A stretch of DNA of 64,000 nucleotides from Prosapia bicincta (Eukaryota > Arthropoda > Insecta > Hemiptera > Cercopidae), in the NCBI GenBank assembly GCA_036971475.1, contig JBAIZL010000001.1, positions 94,324,983 to 94,388,982 of the forward strand, given 5' to 3'. The notes below the pieces were generated by a model, which did no database searches, was not told the origin of the DNA, and saw nothing but the letters and a program-made list of their open reading frames with translations. Below, piece after piece: positions 47,290-58,319 of the stretch. The stretch's first letter is position 1; every line of letters begins with the position of its first letter. A program made the position numbers and the translations under genes.

Positions 47290-48507
47290 TGTGGGCTTTT
47301 ATTTGTAAGTAATAATAATAATTGCAATAAAATTTTAAAACAGCTATATTATAGTATTTTATTTATTCTATTGTATTAGAAATTTATAATATTTACTTAC
47401 TACATATTGTTTATCGGAGTAAATCAATAAGAAGATTGCTAAATTCAATCAAACTAATTATTTTTACACTTACTTAGCTCTTCAATAAATAAATTGGAAA
47501 GTTTACTTTGAAAAATATTTGGATATTTCTAATTCTTTTTCCATAATATTATTCAGCAATAAAATTTAATGTGTATACAATTACTTTCCCCAATTTCTTC
47601 TTTTCCCTCAGGAATTAATAGTACACCAGACCCAGCACTTACATAAAGTGTGAACCTAGACAAGCCTCGGAACCGTCTTTGTGAAAGTAACACATAAAGT
47701 GTTGGGCCAGTATCTAGGGAGGTGTATTTAAATTATAAAAAAGTGAATACATTAAGTCTGCAGTCTTATAATTTGATACTGCTCTTTGAAATCGGAATTA
47801 ATTCCGTCGGTCGTTTAAAATCACCGCGTCAAAGAACTTCATTATAACCTGTCCTGAGTCTGCAGCGACTTCTTCTAGATAATAACTACCATCTGATAGT
47901 ACGATCGATAAAGTTGTCTCCACAAATCATATTAAACCTAACTCGGGTCCCGGAACAGTTTATGATTAATGAAGCGATTGTTCGCTTTCCGAGCCTCATT
48001 CATGTAGACCTGCAGTAACTAATCTGCCATGAAATATAAACTTGATAAAATATCATAAATCCCCTAATCAATGCGTCTGACATGAAGACGAACGCTTTGA
48101 AGTTCCGGTGATGTCGAGAAATCTTGTCATCTGTTTGCTATTTTGTATTGTGTATTTAAACAATATTTATTTCACGTTACATACAAGCACAGGCTCCAAA
48201 GGATGACTGATTTCTATGATCAATAAAGACAACTTCGTGATTTAATGTTTGTCGAGTAAAAAGACAAAGGCTTTTGTTGCTCAGTGAAAGAGGAAAAGCC
48301 TTTCAGGAGCGGAGATCATTGCATTTTCAGAAGCATGTCAAATGACAATCCAAATACAGCAGGACTTTCGAGAATGGTCCAAAATGAAAAAAAGGGGAAA
48401 CAGTCAGAAAATTAGAACTACACATGAAGTAAAATTAGAAAAGTTCATAGTACTAGACTTTTAATTATATCTACAACAATTGTCAGTACCTTTTACTATA
48501 TTTAATA
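47290..48507. other. Unassigned DNA
   Basis: No gene or array recognised. Weak inverted text, cagcacttacataaagtgtg and acataaagtgttgggcc, near 47634-47710. Confidence 0.45.
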
Positions 48508-48552
48508 TAATCAAACATGTTTCGAAAGCCTCGTTCGCATCATCAGTAACTA
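48508..48552 (-). ncRNA. Hammerhead-like motif near 48.5 kb
   Basis: Minus strand: TAGTTA, CTGATGA, T, weakly paired hairpin, GAA, ACATGT (self-complementary), T, TGATTA. Stem I pairs over 6 bp with two G-U pairs. A second ctgatgaa at about 48594, preceded by the inverted text ttagtta, shows that a partner arm once existed but its 3' half is gone. Confidence 0.6.
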
Positions 48553-48609
48553 AAATATAAGTAATTTAATGTGTAGTTATTGTTAGTTACTGATGAAATA
48601 AGTTATATT

Positions 48610-50007
48610 GCCAAAATATGTTTTATGATTTTGAACATTTTTGTTGTAAAAGTTAGGCTAATTGGGTCTCATGAAATAGCCTATATTGCTATTAAAAACC
48701 AAGCTTAAGTGGCGTTAACATTTATAACCATATTTTCAAGTACATTTTTCTAACATTACAATATTTTCTTATGTTGGCGCGTACAATGTATGCGAATGTA
48801 GCCTATACAAATATTTCCAACAGAAAGGAACATAAGCTTATTAAGAATTTATAGCTATATGTAAAACTCTCCTATGATAGCACTCAAGTTAGATGTTGAC
48901 TGAGGACGAACATATCGGAATGGATCCCTTTAATAGGGCCTAACTCTAATGTGGTTCTCTCCGAGTTGATAAAGGGTTATATCTTCCGAAAAAGGCATCT
49001 TTGTTTTAACCTCAAACGTGCTATAGTAAAATAATATTATTTACTAGTAACGTAGTAATGTATGGATGGATGTATAAACTGCTAGATCCAGTTCCTTAAG
49101 ACTGGTTGGCATTTCTTCATCTCATACACAATCAGTTTCATTAACGGTAAGCGAAGTGTCGAATACACGAAAGATGCGTACAACGAAATATGCTTAGCAT
49201 ACACCAGAAATATTACTAAAGGTGCGTACAGGATGAAGCTTTGACAGACGTCGAGGGTAACCTAAGACGTCAGACTATTTGTGACAGTCGGAAAATGCGT
49301 ACAACTTTTAAGCCTACATCTTTTAAAATCATTGAGGTACATAAATGAGTTTACCTCTGAGCTAAATACAGATGTTGCTTAGTAGATATGTTGCACTGTC
49401 ATTTTGGTGTGTTTAAGTCAGCCTGTAGCCTGTAGTTTTCTGTGTTATTATATATTTTCTATTTTACAGAATTTTTAATATATATTACAACTCGACCAAT
49501 TTATTTGATCTCACCATCTGCTTTCTTGGGCCTAATCTGATCCAATTTTTGAAGGTAAGAAAGAGATTTTAAATAAGACATTAGTCTCACGTTTCTAGTT
49601 ACTTTTGGCCGGTTTTTTGTTTTTTTGTAACTCTTTTGTCGGACTTAATATACTTTGTTTTTTTCTATTTCCGTCTAAGTTTAACTCCAGCCTCATGTGC
49701 TTAGGGTTCGAAATTTCAGCCAATTTTGATAAGTCTCTTTCGATTAAATCGAATTTTTCACCACGACAGTTAGACACAAAGTGACCACTGACAAACTGGA
49801 AACCCTTTTTTGACTCATTTTGACTGGGAAAATCCAAAACCTTGGAAGTTATTAGGAAACAGTTTACGGGTAGATGACCTGGGTTGACAACTGGAGTCTG
49901 GTTTGTCCTCATCTGCTATTGTTTCCTCATGTACGGATATTACGCCGTATGGATTTTTCGTGCCACCGAAGTGTCTACACGATGCTATTATGTAGGCCTA
50001 CCCCTAT
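48610..50007. other. Unassigned DNA with a 105-codon minus-strand frame
   Basis: The frame at 49595-49912 (minus) is the longest non-repeat, non-transposon frame here, but I recognise no family and see no splice or promoter context that makes it convincing. Nothing else seen. Confidence 0.3.
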
Positions 50008-50640
50008 TTCCGCTATCGGGAGACTATACGTCCATAATGGAATGCTGTTAGTTCTACATAACTCCACCTATCTTGGGGGAACAGTATTTTATTACACAAA
50101 TAGAGATTACATCTACTTCGTGTACGCGACCAGCTCAAGCATTATATAACATGCTACTGTTCCCGCTATCAGGAGACTATACGTCCTTAATGGAATGCTG
50201 TTAGTGCTACATAACTCCACCTATCTTGGGGGAACAGTATTTTATTACACCTATAGAGAGTACATCTACTTCGTGTACGCGACCAGCTCAAGCATTATAT
50301 AATATGCTACTGTTCCCGCTATCAGGAGACTATACGTCCTTAATGGAAGGCTGTTAGTGCTACATAACTCCACCTATCTTGGGGGAACAGTATTTTATTA
50401 CACCTATAGAGAGTACATCTACTTCGTGTACGCGACCAGCTCAAGCATTATATAATATGCTACTGTTCCCGCTATCAGGAGACTATACGTCCTTAATGGA
50501 ATGCTGTTAGTGCTACATAACTCCACCTATCTTGGGGGAACAGTACTATATTACACCTATAGAGAGTACGTCTACTTCGCGTACGCGACCTGCTCACTCA
50601 TCATATAATATTCTACTGTTCCCATTATCAGGGAATAATC
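50008..50640 (+). repeat. 153-bp tandem repeat, four units, 51-codon phase
   Basis: Units start tcccgctatcaggagactat at about 50161, 50314 and 50467, with a diverged first unit at 50008. 153 is a multiple of three, and on the plus strand every unit gives the same ~50-residue text (RLYVLNGMLLVLHNSTYLGG, then YIYFVYAT) closed by a TAA at the same place. Units differ at few sites. I recognise no protein family. Confidence 0.92.
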
Positions 50641-52059
50641 ACTCATATCATTAGTTCTACTTAGTGTCATGAGAATTTTAATTTTCATAAATTACAATTC
50701 TACAATGAGGTAATGCTTCCACGAGAGTTCTTCTAAAGTTCAAGAACATATTTCGTTCCTTCAGCTATTCATTTGTGGATGTTAGTTACAGCTTGTCCAT
50801 TTAGTGTTTTTTCAGTAGATTTATATCAGTAAATATGAGGATATCGGGAAATAACTTTAACACATTCGATTATTATACATTCATTTATATCTTACACATT
50901 TGCTAACAGCTTTAAATTTACTGTGAACACGTGTTATTGCATAAAAACAATTTAAAATTATAATATTTGAAATCTTTTAAGAGCTTGTAATTAATATTAA
51001 CAACTTACAAAACTGGCGATATTAAAATAAAATTTTAGTCCTTAAATGATTGCCATTATGCCGTACAGAATCGTTAAGTCAAGTACTGGTATTTTCAGAG
51101 CCGCTGCTGTAAAAAATACACATAGGTTAAACCTAACTGATAACATGGGCGCCCATTAAGGTTGTAAGGGGGCTGCTCGTGAAGGAATTTCTTACTAAAG
51201 AATTATGCAGTTAAAAAATTCTAGTTTTAGCCTTGTTTACTATTACTACTTACTGCCTATTACTACTTATAAATTGCTAGGGCACGGTATTTATGTGTAA
51301 AGAAAATAAAAACATTTATCTAATTACTCGTACCTTTTATTAAATTTATGTGAAAACTTAAGCTTTAGCATGAAAACCTACTTTTGGTTTTAACAAATAT
51401 ATATGTAAATAATATCTAGAATTAAAACAATTATATGTAAATATTCAAGGAAAACATAGCCTACATTCTATGCATATAAATTATTTTAACCCCAAGTCAT
51501 GTCCTACAATTTACACTTTTAAAGAATATAATTTTCTGGAAATTAGCTCTTTTATACATATGACGCTTGATTATTTATCTTGTTATTCATAACTGTGGGG
51601 ACGGGCCCCCTTATCTCAGGGTATTTTCCTCTATAACTGATACCCAACTTAGAATGTTCGAAAATAAAGTTAAAAACAATAAATTATCTTTACAATTGAG
51701 AACATGCCAATAAAAAAGAATATGTAAGACCACAAAGATTTTGTAACGAGGACTAGTATTTTTTTAGCTAAGGCTAAAAGGAGCGCGCAGAAAATGCACC
51801 GAACTTCCTCTTGCTGTCGAACAATGTCGGATGACAAAAGTCGGCTTCGTGGGCGGCAGTTTCAACAACGTATAGGCTATGTCCTACTCTCCCACAGACG
51901 TCATTTGACAGAATTCTGTCCATTAGTGGGCGGCCGGAATAATAAATACTAATCATATTCTACTTTATATACTGATCTTTTAGCTTCGTTCAATAGGAAC
52001 TTCGACAATAGAATATTTATCACACCAAAATGAGCCTATTTTCGTAAAAGCAGGTTACT
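50641..52059. other. Unassigned DNA
   Basis: Possible degraded transposon edges (catgggcgcccattaagg near 51146, gggacgggcccccttatc near 51599), not paired convincingly. No gene seen. Confidence 0.4.
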
Positions 52060-52325
52060 TAAAAAATTAAATAATACTAATATAGAGAAGGCTATTTCAA
52101 AAACACTTGCCTTTTCAAATTATTGTTAACATTTTTTCCTCACAGTCATGAAATAAGCGTGTCGATGTGAAACATTTTCAGAAGGTAAACAAACAACTAA
52201 TATAAAATATTACAGAACATTTGCCTTTACAATTTATTGTTAACATTTTTTCCTCACAGTCACCAAATAAGGGTGTCTGTGAAACCAGTTTAAGAGGATA
52301 AATAAATAAATAAACAAATAAATAA

Positions 52326-52330
<5 letters not shown>

Positions 52331-52374
<44 letters not shown>
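52331..52374. repeat. (TA)n microsatellite within the array
   Basis: TA run following aaataaataaataaata. Confidence 0.95.
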
Positions 52375-52378
<4 letters not shown>

Positions 52379-52580
52379 ATTGAAAAACATCTGCCTTTTC
52401 AAATTATTAACATTTGTTCCTCACAGTCATGAAATAAGCGTGTCGATGTGAAACATTTTCAGAAGATAAACAAACAACTAATATAAAATATTACAGAACA
52501 TTTGCCTTTACAATTTATTGTTAACATTTTTTCCTCACAGTCACCAAATAAGGGTGTCTTTGTGAAACCAGTTTAAGAGG

Positions 52581-52585
<5 letters not shown>

Positions 52586-52655
<70 letters not shown>
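52586..52655. repeat. (TA)n microsatellite within the array
   Basis: About 70 bp of TA at the same position in the unit as the run at 52331, so it was probably present before the local duplication. Confidence 0.95.
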
Positions 52656-52659
<4 letters not shown>

Positions 52660-55417
52660 ATTGAAAAAACTTCTGCCTTTTCAAATTATTGTTAACATTT
52701 GTTCCTCACAGTCACGAAATAAGCATGTCTATGTGAAACCAGTTTAGGAAGATGAAAAAAATAAACTAATATAAAGTATAGCAAAAACATCAGCCTTTTC
52801 AAATTATTGTTAACATTTGTTCCTCACAGAGATGAAAAAGCGGGTCTATGTGAAACCAGTTTCAGAAGAAAAACGAATAACTAATATAAAATATTAAAAA
52901 TCAATTGAATTTTATTATTATTTTTACCATTTGTTCCTCATAGTCACTAAGTAAGGGTGTCTATGCAAAACCAGTTTAAGAGGATAAACAAATAAAATAA
53001 TATAAAATATAGCAAAAACATCTGCCTTTTCAAATTATTGTTAACATTTGTTCCTCCCAGACATGACTTAAGCGTGTCAATGTGAAACCAATTTCAGAAG
53101 GTAAACAAATAACTAATATAAAATAATATAAAACATTTGCCTTTTCAAATAATTGGTAACATTTGTTCCTCCCATTCACGAAATAAGCTTGTCCATGTTA
53201 AACCAGTTTAAGAACATAAGCATATATACTAGTATAAAGTATTACAAAAACATATGATTTTTCTAATAATTATTGAAATTTGTTCCTCACAGTCACGTGT
53301 CTATGTGACACCAGTTAAAACGATGAAAAAGTAACTAAAAAAGAGTATTACAAAAAACATTTGCTTTTTCAAATTATTATTAACATTTGTTCCTCACAGT
53401 CACAACATAAGCGTGTCGATGTGAAACCAGTTTAAGAAGATTAACAAATAAACTAATATAAAGTATTGCAACAACATATGCCTTTTCAAACTATTGGTAA
53501 CATTTGTTCCTCACTGTCACTAAATAAGCATGTCAATGTGAAACCAATTTAAGAACATAATCAAATAAACTAATATAAAGTATTGCAAAAACATATGCCT
53601 CCTCATAGTCTCGAAATAAGCATGCCTATGTGAAACCAGTTTAAGACGATAACCAATTAAATTAATATAATGTATTGCAAAAACATCTGCCTTTTTAAAT
53701 TATTATTAACATTTGTTCCTCCCAGTTACGTAATAAGCGTGTCAATGTGAAACCAGTTTAAGAACATAAGCATATAAACTAGTATAAAGTATCACAAAAA
53801 CATATTATTCAAATTATAGTTAACATTTGTTCCTCACAATAACGACATTAGCGTGTCGATGAGAAACTAGTTTAAGGCAATAAACAAATAAACTAATATA
53901 GTGTATTGCAAAAACATCTGTTTTTTCAAATTATTGTTAATATTTGTTCCTCACAGTCATAAAATAAGTGTGTTTATGTAAAATCAGCTTTAGAAGATAA
54001 ACAAATAACTAATATAAAATATTATAAAACTTTTAGATTTCAAATTATCGTTAGCATTTGTTCCTCAAAGTCTCAACATAAGCGTGTCGATGTGAAACTA
54101 GTTTAAGGTAATAAACAAATAAACTAATATAGTGTATTGCAAAATCATCTGGTTTTTCAAATTATTGTTAACACTTGTTCCTCACAGTCATAAAATAAGC
54201 GCGTCTATGTGAAACCAGTTTAAGAAGATAAACAAATAAACTAATATAAAGTATTGCAGAAACAAATAAACTATTATAGTGTATGGCAAAAACCTCTGCT
54301 TTTCATATTATTGCTAAGATTTGTTCCTCAGTCACGAAATAAGCATGTCTAGGTGAAACCAGTTTCAGAACAAAAACAAATAAGGTAATATATACTATTG
54401 CAAAAACATCTGCCTTTTCAAATTATTTTTAACACCTGATCCTCATAGTCATAAAATAAGCATGTCTATGTAAAACCAGTTTAAGAAGATAAACAAATTA
54501 ACTAATATAAAGTATTGCAACAACATATGCATTTTCAAATTATTGTTAACATTTGTTCCTCACTGTCACTAAATAAACAGGTCAATGTTAAACCAGTTTA
54601 AGAACAAAATCAAACAAACTAATATAAAGTATTGCAAAAACATCTACCTTTAAAACAATATTTTTAACATATGTTCCTCATAGTCACGAAAAAAGCATGT
54701 CTATGTGAAACCAGTTTAAGACGAATAACAATTAAATGAATATAGTGTATTGCAAAAACATCTGTCTTTTAAATTATTAATAACATTTGTTCCTCCCAGT
54801 CACGTAATAAGCATGTTAATGTGAAACCAGTTTAAGAACCTAAACAAATAAACTAGCATAAAGTATTTCAAAAACATATGCTTTTTAAATTATTGTTAAC
54901 ATTTGTTCCTCCCAGTCACGAAATTAGCGTGTCTATGTGAAACCAGTTAAAACGATAAAAAATTAACTAATAGGCCTATACAGTATTACAAAAAAAAATT
55001 GCCTTTTCAAATTATTGTTAACATTTGTTCCTTACAGTCACGACATAAGCGTGTCGATGTGAAACCAGTTTAAGACGATAAACAAATAAACTAACATAGT
55101 GTATTGCAAAAACATCTGCCTTTTCAAATTATTGTTAACATTTGTTTCTCATAGTCACGAAATAAGCATGTCTATGTGAAACCTGTTTCAGAAGATAAAC
55201 GAATAACTAATATAAAATATTATAAAAACAATTGAATTTTCAAATTATTTTTAACATTTGTTCCTCATAGTCACTAAGTAAGGGTGTCTATGTGAAACCA
55301 GTTTAAGAGGATAAGCAAATAAACTAATATAAATTATTGCAAAAACGCATGCCTTTTCAAATTATTATTAACATTGGTTTTTCACTGTCACGAAATAAGC
55401 CTGTCTATGATAAACCA

Positions 55418-55694
55418 TAACTGTATATAACAACTGTGGCATAATGTTTAACATAAATAAATGAAACCTCTATACCACAAGCGACTTTATTCTTTTATTT
55501 AAAACCTTATGTACATTTCGATTGCATAGCGATCCTCCTCAGAGGTAATTTACAATAAACATACTTTTTGTTAGTAAAATTATGTTTATTTTAAATTACC
55601 TCTATGGATGATTGCCATGCAATCGAATTGTACATAAGGTTTTAAATAAAAGAATAAAGTCATTTGTGGTGTAGAGGTTTCATTTATTTATGTT
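55418..55694 (-). mobile_element. Hammerhead fold-back element with clear target duplication
   Basis: Inserted in a satellite unit, with atgataaacca repeated at 55407-55417 and 55695-55705 (11 bp, perfect); the array continues in register. Inverted arms start aacataaataaatgaaacct at 55450 and end with its partner at 55694. A 32-nt tail (55418-55449) lies outside the inverted repeat on one side only. The left arm keeps a ribozyme-like core; the right arm's is decayed (CTATGGA, GAAT). Confidence 0.85.
55504..55546 (-). ncRNA. Hammerhead-like motif, 55.5-kb fold-back
   Basis: Minus strand: ACCT, CTGAGGA, G, hairpin GATCG/CAATC (one mismatch), GAA, ATGTACAT (self-complementary), A, AGGT. Stem I pairs ACCT with AGGT. 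Confidence 0.65.
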
Positions 55695-55890
55695 ATGATA
55701 AACCAGTTTAAGAAAATAAACTAATGTAGAATATTACAAAAACATTTGCCTTTTCAAATTATTTTTAACATTTGTTCCTCACTGTCACGAAATAAGCGTG
55801 TCTATGTGAAACCAGTTTAAGAAGATAAAGAAATAAACTAATATAAAGTATTAGAAAAACATTTTCATTTTCAAATTATTGTTAACAATA

Positions 55891-57664
55891 TTCATAGCCA
55901 CAAAATTAATGCGCCTTTTTGAAAATATTTTATGGAAATATATAAATAATAATAGCCTACAACAGGAAACTGTTTAAAAAATAAAAATTCTGAACACACC
56001 ATATCTATACAAAAAAGCTTTTGAGTTAAACAATTAACCTTTATTTTCGTTATTTTAATATGTTTTTTGTTTAGTGTAATTAAAGTAAAAATCTTGTCCG
56101 TGACTCACAGCACTGAACAATGCGCTAACCTAGTGTGAAACGCGTCGCGTCGGCTGAAAAAAAATCAGTAAGTATTGGTTTTTTTGCCAACTTAATAAAA
56201 AAAAAGTAACTATAGAAAAGCCTCAAGATGTACAACACAAATACTGCAAGTTTTAAAGCAAAAGTGTTTTAATTTGTATACACGTATAGTACAGCCTAAT
56301 AAGGCCTACATTCTCTTCTCTCTATAAATTATCATAGCAAGACTGAAATTATCACAATTTAAGTTCTCTTGCAAAATATAAATTTAAAAAATTGACATTT
56401 TCGGTCATTATTGGCTCTGAAAATTCTTACCATACTCACCATTCCTGTAAAACCAAATTTCCAAATTAAATATAAATTATAATAATTATAAAATATTCTA
56501 ATACTGTATTTCCAAGGTCCCATAAAAAAAAAAAAAATACCGTTTAGTTGTTGCCTATGGAGCTTAAGTAGACCAGTCATTAAATTTGTGAAAAAAGTAG
56601 CAAACATATGAAATCCTACTAAAAGCCAGTTTTGTATTTTTACTTTTTTAAACAATCTCAATATTAATTATAAAATTACTTTTTCACGCAAGCTACCCTT
56701 CTGAAAATTATATATAGGTTCTTTACTACAATCAAGAACGAAAACACAATCTGTTAGTTGTTAAAGCGTATATACTGGAGGTTCTTAACTGAGGAAGATG
56801 TTTTGTGAATGGACATCATGTAGCAGTTAGCAGTGAGCAGGTAAAGTTATCAGGCATTCTGTCAGTAATGATAGTTGTGCAGGGAACGAGCTGGCAGCCA
56901 AAACCAACAACATGTATCAGTTTGCCCCGCCCCTTGACCCAGACCTGTCGACAGCCTCAACACGGGCCTGTCCGTTGTTAATTGTCAACGTTAGGGCTTG
57001 CATTTTCACTCGATGAGAAATAGCGGGCAAATAAGAAAAGTAAAACTTAATAAAATCATTAGTTTTGTCTCCACAAGAGTAAATCTGGTTTATTATTTCC
57101 TTTCTACACATAAACGATAATGGCAAAAATTTACTTAGCGATGCAGAAAGGTTTTAGAATCACCGAAAATGTAATAGGTAAAACCTGGCGCCAACATCTA
57201 AAAAGTTTAAGAGAAAGGTAAATTCACTTCACACGGTTGTTTACCGTTTGTCCACCATCTTTGTTTTTTTTTGCTTTTTACACGTTACTTAAAAATACAT
57301 TACTATATAAACAGGAAAATAACCATTTAAAAACTCGAAAACCATGAGTAATCCTTAAAACATTGACAGTCTCATTTCACAAAACTACTTATATATGAAT
57401 TCATTTTTGAAAATTACCGCATATTATAAACTATAATAAATAGTTATAGGGCATATTACAATATATTTACATATATTTTCTGAACAGTTTTTTGGTTAGG
57501 TTTTATAATACAAAGCACTATTTTATAATACAGTAAATTATCTACAAAGTATCAAGTTGGGGTAGATTTAGTTATAGGCTAATAAAAAAATATTACTTCG
57601 CTAAAAGGACAATTTTCTAAAGTCCATGCTTATCGCTTTCAACTTCGTGAAAAAGTAAATGTTA
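55891..57664. other. Unassigned DNA
   Basis: Frames at 56359-56661 and 56917-57126 (both minus) have no recognised homology. No array seen. Confidence 0.4.
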
Positions 57665-57704
57665 ATAATTAAACAACAATAACCCGTGCTACAAATATTT
57701 AAAG

Positions 57705-57753
57705 ACGTTGATGTAGGCCTACGTTTCGCCAACACAGCACCATCAGAAGGTTA
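57705..57753 (-). ncRNA. Hammerhead-like motif, left arm of 57.7-kb fold-back
   Basis: Minus strand: AACCTT, CTGATGG, T, short hairpin GCTG/TGGC, GAA, then a longer self-complementary stretch around GTAGGCCTAC, ending CAT, C. Core changed at one position. Confidence 0.5.
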
Positions 57754-57787
57754 CAAACATACCGTTGTCAGTATGCTAGTATGTTTG

Positions 57788-57836
57788 TAACCTTCTGATG
57801 ATGCTAACAGTGTTAGTGAAATGTACATCAAGGGTA
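57788..57836 (+). ncRNA. Hammerhead-like motif, right arm of 57.7-kb fold-back
   Basis: TAACCTT, CTGATGA, T, hairpin GCTAAC/GTTAGT with a 3-base loop (6 pairs), GAA, ATGTACAT, C, AAGGGTA. Stem I pairs at six of seven positions. Confidence 0.7.
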
Positions 57837-57931
57837 TTTAAATATTTGTAGCAAGCAATAAAAATATTGAAAAGAACCCCAATACCACAAAAATAATCAA
57901 AAATAACAAATAAGACAAGTTACTTAAGATT

Positions 57932-57980
57932 AAACCCTTATGTACATTTCGATGACCATGTCATCATCATCAGAGGGTCT
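57932..57980 (-). ncRNA. Hammerhead-like motif, left arm of the perfect palindrome
   Basis: Exact reverse complement of the motif at 58078-58126, with the same core and stems. Confidence 0.72.
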
Positions 57981-58077
57981 TGTTACAAAACACAATCTAG
58001 CACACAAGAAGTTACAAACTAGAATGATCATCATTCTAGTTTGTAACTTCTTGTGTGCTAGATTGTGTTTTGTAACA

Positions 58078-58126
58078 AGACCCTCTGATGATGATGACAT
58101 GGTCATCGAAATGTACATAAGGGTTT
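58078..58126 (+). ncRNA. Hammerhead-like motif, right arm of the perfect palindrome
   Basis: AGACCCT, CTGATGA, T, hairpin GATGAC/GTCATC with loop ATG (6 pairs), GAA, ATGTACAT (self-complementary stem III), A, AGGGTTT. Stem I pairs over seven positions with one G-U. All invariant hammerhead bases are present; the one departure is a single T between CTGATGA and the stem II hairpin. Predicted cleavage follows the A at 58119. Confidence 0.75.
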
Positions 58127-58319
58127 AATCTTAAGTAACTTGTCTTATTTGTTATTTTTGATTATTTTTGTGGTATTGGGGTTCTTTTCAATATTTTTAT
58201 TGTAATATATTGTACCACTGTGCTCTTGATATTGTGTATTTGTAGCAAGGGTTATTGTTGTTTATTTATTATAATTACGCTACTGTGCTCTGTATGGATG
58301 TTGTAATAAGTAAAAATTA

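Larger units (their letters stand above)
52060..55890. repeat. ~118-bp satellite array, about 30 units
   Basis: Units carry gtgaaaccagtttaagaaga, taaacaaataaactaatata, aagtattgcaaaaacatctg, ccttttcaaattattgttaa, catttgttcctcacagtcac and gaaataagcgtgtctatgtg. Units are moderately diverged with many indels. Two long TA runs (52331-52374 and 52586-52655) replace part of a unit in the left portion. Interrupted by a fold-back insertion at 55418-55694. Confidence 0.94.
57856..58236 (+). mobile_element. Young hammerhead fold-back: perfect 172-bp inverted repeat
   Basis: 57856-58027 and 58031-58202 are exact reverse complements separated by three bases. The target duplication tatttgtagcaag is perfect (57843-57855 and 58237-58249). 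A 34-nt tail (58203-58236) outside the right arm contains actgtgctct, shared with the tail of the surrounding older element. Opposite-strand frames 57930-58118 and 57940-58128 give the same 62-residue text apart from one central residue purely because of the palindrome; I do not regard either as a gene. Confidence 0.9.
57665..58307 (+). mobile_element. Older hammerhead fold-back, split by a younger one
   Basis: Arms: ataattaaacaacaataacc and gctacaaatatttaaagacg on the left pair with tatttaaatatttgtagcaag plus ggttattgttgttta on the right; the right arm is cut by the insertion at 57856-58236. Flanks aagtaaatgtta (57653-57664) and aagtaaaaatta (58308-58319) form a likely 12-bp duplication with two differences. 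A 35-nt tail (58273-58307) containing ctgtgctct lies outside the right arm. Confidence 0.75.

Noticed and set aside
49595..49912. 105-codon minus-strand frame as a gene
   Set aside because: No recognised family, no splice or promoter context, and frames of this size arise by chance in 64 kb of six-frame sequence.
56359..56661. 100-codon minus-strand frame rich in F, Y and I
   Set aside because: Its composition is that of random AT-rich DNA; no motif recognised.
57930..58128. Identical 62-codon frames on both strands
   Set aside because: They exist only because the region is a perfect palindrome; composition and context do not support a protein.
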